Positions 59,624 through 64,000 of a stretch of DNA of 64,000 nt are shown piece after piece. Within the stretch, counting starts at the first letter, position 1; the number at the start of each line of letters is the position of its first letter. Source of the DNA: Taxillus chinensis (Eukaryota > Streptophyta > Magnoliopsida > Santalales > Loranthaceae); NCBI GenBank assembly GCA_023512835.1, contig CM042092.1, forward strand, positions 3,993,293 to 4,057,292, in the 5' to 3' direction. The notes beneath the pieces were generated by a model. That model was given only the letters and a program-made list of their open reading frames with translations, was not told where the DNA came from and made no database searches. Both the position numbers and the translations under genes were made by a program.

Positions 59624-60386
59624 GAGCACTCATAGTTCACTAAAAAGTTAAATTTTAACCAAAGAATAACTAAATGGTAAAAAAGCAATCAACACTGGCC
59701 TCTCTATTGTTACAATAATTTTAACTTTTGGTTAAATGACTGGCCAAATTTAGCCAGCTAATTTCATTAGTTAAAAGTTATTTTATAATAAAATAATAAT
59801 ATGCATGGAAGAATTGTGCTTTAGGAGGGGGAGAACCGTAATCACGTAGGGGAATGCAGGGGAACAACTGTGCGGCAGGGAAGGGGCGTGGGGGGAGAGA
59901 GAGAGAGAGGGGGGGCGGGGAGGAGACCACCGGGCACGGCAGACGGAGAGGGGAAGAGATAGATCCGGCGCAGCGGGCGGAGAGGGGATCAAGGGGACAG
60001 ATCGGGCAGAGAGGGGATCGAGGGGACAGATCCGGCGGGGCGGGCCAAAGAGGGAGGGGGGAGACTGGGCACGGCGGCCGGAGAGGGAGGTGGGGAGACT
60101 AGGCGCGGTGGCTGGAGAGGGAGGGGGAGACTTGACGTGGTGGACGGAGAGGAGGGAGGTGGAGGTGCGGCAAGTGAAGAGGGGAAGGCGCAGCAGACGC
60201 GAATGAAAAACGAGGAAAGAGAGATAAGAGAGAGATATATTTATTTAAATTAATATTTTAATTAAAATACCAAAATTATATTGAGTCTACTATTTCATAG
60301 CTTAAAATTAAGCTAGCTATAATTTAAAAAAACTCATTCTTTGGCTAAATTATACCTAAACTATATTGAGCCCACTGTGAATGCTC
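59624..60386. mobile_element. MITE-like element with TAA duplication and GC-rich insert
   Basis: TAA at 59621-59623 and 60387-60389 flanks ends GAGCACTCATAGTTC and, reversed right, GAGCATTCACAGTGGG. The arms contain AATTTTAACYWAARG-like and TTTAGCC motifs on both sides. The centre (about 59830-60200) is a purine- and GC-rich repeat block unlike the AT-rich arms. Confidence 0.55.
59940..60165. repeat. GC/GA-rich minisatellite
   Basis: Units of about 35 bp of the form GGGAGACTRGGCRCGGYGGC plus YGGAGAGGGAGG repeat at least four times. A second motif, GAGAGGGGATCRAGGGGACAG, is duplicated at about 59980 and 60010. Confidence 0.8.
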
Positions 60387-60619
60387 TAAGTAGCAAATGA
60401 GGGAGGCAAGTCCCGTAAAGTTGATGGACACGCGAGAACAATAAAATCTTAAGTTAAGCTAACGATCTAGCTTTGATTCCTATACCATCTCGTCACCTCG
60501 AAGCATCTATCCCTTTGTTCCATCTTCTTGTGAGTAGTCGTATCTAGTTAGTTACTATAGTTATTTGATTTTGCCGTTTCATTTTCTCCTTGTTATTTCT
60601 TTTGTTTTCATTTGTTATT

Positions 60620-62235
60620 ATGGAGTCCTCCTTCACGTCACACCCGTCCTCTTCCTCCTCCCCTATTAATTCTGAATAAATAATGATTAAAAATTTTAAA
60701 AAATATATTGATAATTGAAAATTTCCTAATGTTCATGAAAACTAAATTTATAAATAATATCTCTTTTCTCGTTTCAAATCTGATTTCACAATTAAAACCG
60801 AAGAATATGATATTCAAATAATAAAGTCCTTTGAATCAATTCAAATTCTTTCTTCTAAATCTATTTAACATCATCTTTCAAAAAACTTCAAATACATTCA
60901 TATCGGTTGAGTCCTAATAAGTATCAAACCCCTCACCAAAGAAAATCTAAATACATTCATCCTTTGTGTTCTTCCTGACACGTTCTACAAATTTTGAAGA
61001 TTCTCTTCTAAGCTCTGTTAAATCTAGCTTATGTAATGAACCACTCTCTTTCGATTGTTATTTAAACCTTACTCTTTCTCTCAACAATAAACATGTTTTA
61101 AAATTTCTTACTCTTCAAATTAAAACTCACAATTATAAAATGCTTGAAGGCTCAATACCCATCGCTTTAATATTTAAAATCCATTATAAAGCTATGATTT
61201 TTGCATTTGTAACTAAACATAAAATATAAAGTAAAAAAGGCAAAACTCTTTTTCTTCAAACTAACTTTTTAAAATCAAATACCATTATTCGAAGAACAAT
61301 CCAATGGAAAGATATCAACCTTCCTCAATAATGGTTATTGGAAAGAGAAGTTCCCCCCCCCCCCCCCCCACTGCCGCCTCGAACTCCAATTCCCAATTCT
61401 AACTTTCATCAAATTACCTAATATAATGATCGAACAGTTAAATATTCAAAATGAATTAAACCTAAATCAAAAAGTTCACGGTTACTTCCTTCTCCAAATA
61501 ACTCTAATCATTCCTCTCCACCTTCTCCATCTTTCTCTACTTTTACTAAAAATATTCAAAATGAATTAAATGTTTTATAAATCCCAATTAAAATTAACAA
61601 ACAACAACTTCATGATGACTTTTACTCCCAACATAATGAACAAAAACAAAAGTGGTTTTTTCAACCTTTTAATGAAACACACCAAGAAATTCAAATTAAA
61701 TTTTATTATTTTCTCCAAAATCATAATATCTAAATCCCCTTTTTTTATTGGTTTGAAATTTATGCTTCTGAAAATTTTATTACTTATCCTTTTAAAACTA
61801 TTATGCCCATCCTTCAAATTCCTAAATGGGAACTCAATAACTCCATACTCCATGAACCGTTACACCCAACTTATGAACTCTCTGATAAAAACACCAAAAT
61901 CCAACCTATTCATCCCTCTTTTAATTTAGATCCATTAAGATTTTTCATTTTAATCAAAAGGTTGATGCTACTCCATACAAAAATTCAATTGATAATACTA
62001 ATACAAGTTTTTGTAATATAATTCAACAAAATAATTTTACAAATGCCCATTTACAAACAATTGCAACCCAGTTAACAAAACTTATGCCAACAAATAGTAT
62101 CTCTTCACACTCACAAATACAAACTCTTATTTTTAAACCATTTCAAATACTCAAACATAGTCAACACGAGTTTGACCAATCGAAATTTGAATTATTAGCT
62201 CATATTAAAGTAATAATTTGAATTATTACTTTAAT
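60620..62235 (+). pseudogene. Decayed endogenous pararetrovirus-like (Caulimoviridae-like) polyprotein remnant
   Basis: The plus-strand pieces are: a start-like MESSFTSHPSSSSSPINSE at 60620 ending in a stop; a movement-protein-like part at 60966-61350 with FLTLQIKTHNYKMLEGSIPI and FKIHYKAMIF; and, in another frame, KGKTLFLQTNFLKSNTIIRR and TIQWKDINLP. A linker-like part at 61600-61880 has FQPFNETHQEIQIKFYYFLQ and FFYWFEIYASENFITYPFK, and a tail near 62030 has NIIQQNNFTNAHLQTIATQL. The order and motifs resemble integrated plant caulimovirid polyproteins as I know them. No RT or protease remains. Stops, frame changes and a C17 run break every reading frame, so no protein can be made. Assignment needs a database search. 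Confidence 0.55.
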
Positions 62236-62497
62236 TATAATAAAGTAATAAAAAATTGACAATTTAATTGTATCTATATAAGGGCTCTCAATTTAATAAT
62301 CACCTTAAACTCCTTAAATTTCGGGACTGGCCTTACTAATTGTAGTTTTATATAACAATTTCTAAACATGAATTACATACTTTGTATCCCCCCAACTGAA
62401 CTTTCTAGATTCGCCCCCTGAGCACAGTGGATTACACTAAAGTTTAACGTGATATAAGAAGATAGTGTGCCACTAGAGCTTCATTTTAACCGTTTTA

Positions 62498-62498
<1 letters not shown>
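62236..62498. other. Intergenic
   Basis: May include further remnants of the preceding element. An AATTATTACTTTAATTATAATAAAGTAATAA palindrome lies near 62217-62250. Confidence 0.4.
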
Positions 62499-62571
<73 letters not shown>

Positions 62572-62597
62572 TGTGTGTGTGTGTGTGTGTGTGTGTT
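62499..62597. repeat. Compound microsatellite (TA)n(GA)n(GT)n
   Basis: TA at 62499-62546, GA at 62547-62570 and GT at 62571-62597, ending one base before the fold-back MITE. Confidence 0.95.
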
Positions 62598-62598
62598 T

Positions 62599-62811
62599 TG
62601 CTACAATGAGAATGTGAGGCCAGCTTCTTATCGTGAGAACTTTAATCTGGATCATTAGATCTTGCAATCAACGGTTCAGATTAAAATTTCATTTAACTAT
62701 AGCCCCGCTATAGTTAAATGAAAGTCTAATATGAACCGTTGGATTTTGATCTGATGGTCCAGATTGAATGTTCTCATGATAAGAATATGGCCTCACATCC
62801 TCTATGTAGCA
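62599..62811. mobile_element. Fold-back MITE, nearly perfect 105-bp inverted arms
   Basis: It begins TGCTACAATGAGAATGTGAGG and ends CCTCTATGTAGCA. The arms pair through GTGAGGCCA, TTCTTATC.TGAGAAC, TCTGGA.CAT.AGATC, AACGGTTCA.ATTA and TTTCATTTAACTATAGC to a loop of a few bases at 62704. No coding content. Confidence 0.85.
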
Positions 62812-62818
62812 TGACGCG

Positions 62819-62864
62819 CTCTCTCTCTCTCTCTCTCTCTCTTATATATATATATATATATATA
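62819..62864. repeat. Compound microsatellite (CT)n(TA)n
   Basis: CT at 62819-62842, then TA to 62864, seven bases right of the fold-back MITE. Confidence 0.95.
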
Positions 62865-63040
62865 CATGAAGTTTTAGCGCCTTTGTTGGAAGTTTAATTG
62901 ATGCATGTTCATTTTTAAGTAAGCTGTTTCTTCGAGGGGGGTTATTATATGTTTAGAAGAAACGTTGGCTTTGTTTGTCGGTTACATGTATCTTTTTTTT
63001 TTTCTATTTTTAAATTTTAATATAATAATATACAAACAAA

Positions 63041-63863
63041 CAGGAGCGACTCCAGAAAATTTATTCAGAATATTCAATATTTATTCATTATAAAACTGAA
63101 ATATAATATCAGGCATTATAATATATAAATAATAGTTATTATATAAATATTCATATATTTTAAAATTTTTAAATCAAATTTAAAATTAATAATTCAAATT
63201 ATCGGTTATGAAAAGCAAATTTATGAAAAGAATTGAAAAAGTAAAGAACCAAATTACTAAATTTATAGCAAATTATTAGGTGGAGACTCTCGTCTAGGGC
63301 AGTCCGCTGAGAAGAAGAGGAGCCGGGCGAGGAGTGGAGGAGGCGTTTGGGTTTAGCGTCTACCGATTGACCGTCAACTCGTCATGTTGTGACTCCCGTT
63401 GTCGGCAGGAGACTGGGGGTCTAGCGTCTATTGGTAGACTGTCAATGCGTCATGTCGTGACTGCCGTTGTCGGCGGGAGGGAGGGAGGAGATCCGGAGAT
63501 CGGACAGCGCACAGAGATGTCGGAACGTGGTACAGGCCAGCAATTGTCGCCTCTTCGGGTCAGGCCGGACATCAGTCCTCTGTCGTCTGTATGGCATTGG
63601 ACAGTGAAGAATAGCAGTGTCTACGTGTTGTTGTCATTGGCGCGAGGGGGGGAGAGCCGGAGAATGGGAGAGGTGATGGTGTGAATCGTGATGCGTCGGC
63701 CACTAGGTTAGGATGTGCAGGTCGGGCAGACAGCACGGCTTTGAACGCATGAATAATATGCATAGTGAATGAGACGATCGAGATCAACATTAAATATAAT
63801 TTTTTTAAAACAAATTCAAGGTGTAGCTGCACACCCTACCCTGAATACAGTAGCGCCGCCCTG
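63041..63863. mobile_element. hAT-like non-autonomous element with GC-rich interior
   Basis: The left end CAGGAGCGACTCCAG and the right end, reversed CAGGGCGGCGCTACTG, resemble hAT termini. Flanks CAAACAAA and AACACAAA agree at 6 of 8, but the flanks are low complexity. The interior holds a tandem pair of about 67 bp (TTTAGCGTCTACCGATTGAC near 63352 and TCTAGCGTCTATTGGTAGAC near 63420). The 116-codon open frame at 63334 spans this repeat and has no recognised domain. Confidence 0.4.
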
Positions 63864-64000
63864 AACACAAACCTTGGTGTTCAGTTGGAGCCCACAAATG
63901 GGCAAACTTATTCGACCCTGTATTGTGGTGTAATGTTGACGTACGGGCTAATGAAAAATGGAAAACAATTCCAATTTGGAAAAGGGCTATGCTCTAGGAT
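63864..64000. other. Window end, nothing recognised
   Basis: Unremarkable sequence; no feature supported. Confidence 0.4.

Noticed and set aside
63334..63684. 116-codon plus-strand frame as a gene
   Set aside because: It spans a tandem duplication within a hAT-like element and has no recognisable domain.
1..64000. tRNA, rRNA, snRNA and bacterial-type features (operons, Shine-Dalgarno sites, terminators)
   Set aside because: None was seen; the window is plant nuclear DNA. Without a covariance search, small RNA genes cannot be fully excluded.

Overview
This is a window of a flowering-plant nuclear genome. The evidence is GT-AG introns in plant-type genes, plant-specific gene families (a PBP1/KIC-type EF-hand protein and an LRR subfamily XI receptor kinase), and AT-rich DNA crowded with plant LTR retrotransposons, TRIMs, MITEs and hAT-like elements. 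A broad-leaved angiosperm is likely, but I cannot name the species. Only three host genes are well supported, and all lie on the minus strand: the EF-hand protein (15266-15703), ERO1 with nine exons (38946-44033), and an LRR receptor kinase with two exons (48615-52511). Splice sites and frames of the two intron-containing genes close perfectly by hand, giving 468 and 1104 aa.

Layout. 1-9049 is a Ty3/gypsy chromovirus-like element on the minus strand, with its left LTR cut by the window edge. It sits in the gag of a second minus-strand gypsy element (9050-11375, LTR beyond), and that gag also carries a TRIM (9683-10765). A 3'-terminal copia fragment lies at 13511-14550. 16.8-18.3 kb holds a MITE and a small solo LTR. 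18.4-22.3 kb is LTR-derived DNA rich in tandem repeats. 22.3-26.1 kb is a decayed minus-strand copia element. 26.1-32.0 kb holds two solo LTRs (26083-28463 and 29724-32020) around a copia LTR-like piece. 33.9-37.2 kb is a three-level nest: a hAT-like element containing a second hAT-like element containing a solo LTR.

The right third alternates host genes with small elements: a TRIM at 46159-47040, a hAT-like element at 54687-55370, copia gag at 56200-57010, a TRIM at 57041-57515, TTA/TAA-flanked MITEs at 57819-58199 and 59624-60386, a decayed stretch resembling an endogenous caulimovirid at 60620-62235, a fold-back MITE between microsatellites at 62599-62811, and a hAT-like element at 63041-63863.

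The three genes share no pathway that the sequence shows. ERO1 supplies disulphide oxidising power in the ER, where secreted and membrane proteins such as the cysteine-bearing LRR receptor fold, but their adjacency is probably incidental. Coordinates of transposon edges come from terminal motifs and target-site duplications read by eye. Family assignments rest on recognised motifs and not on database searches.
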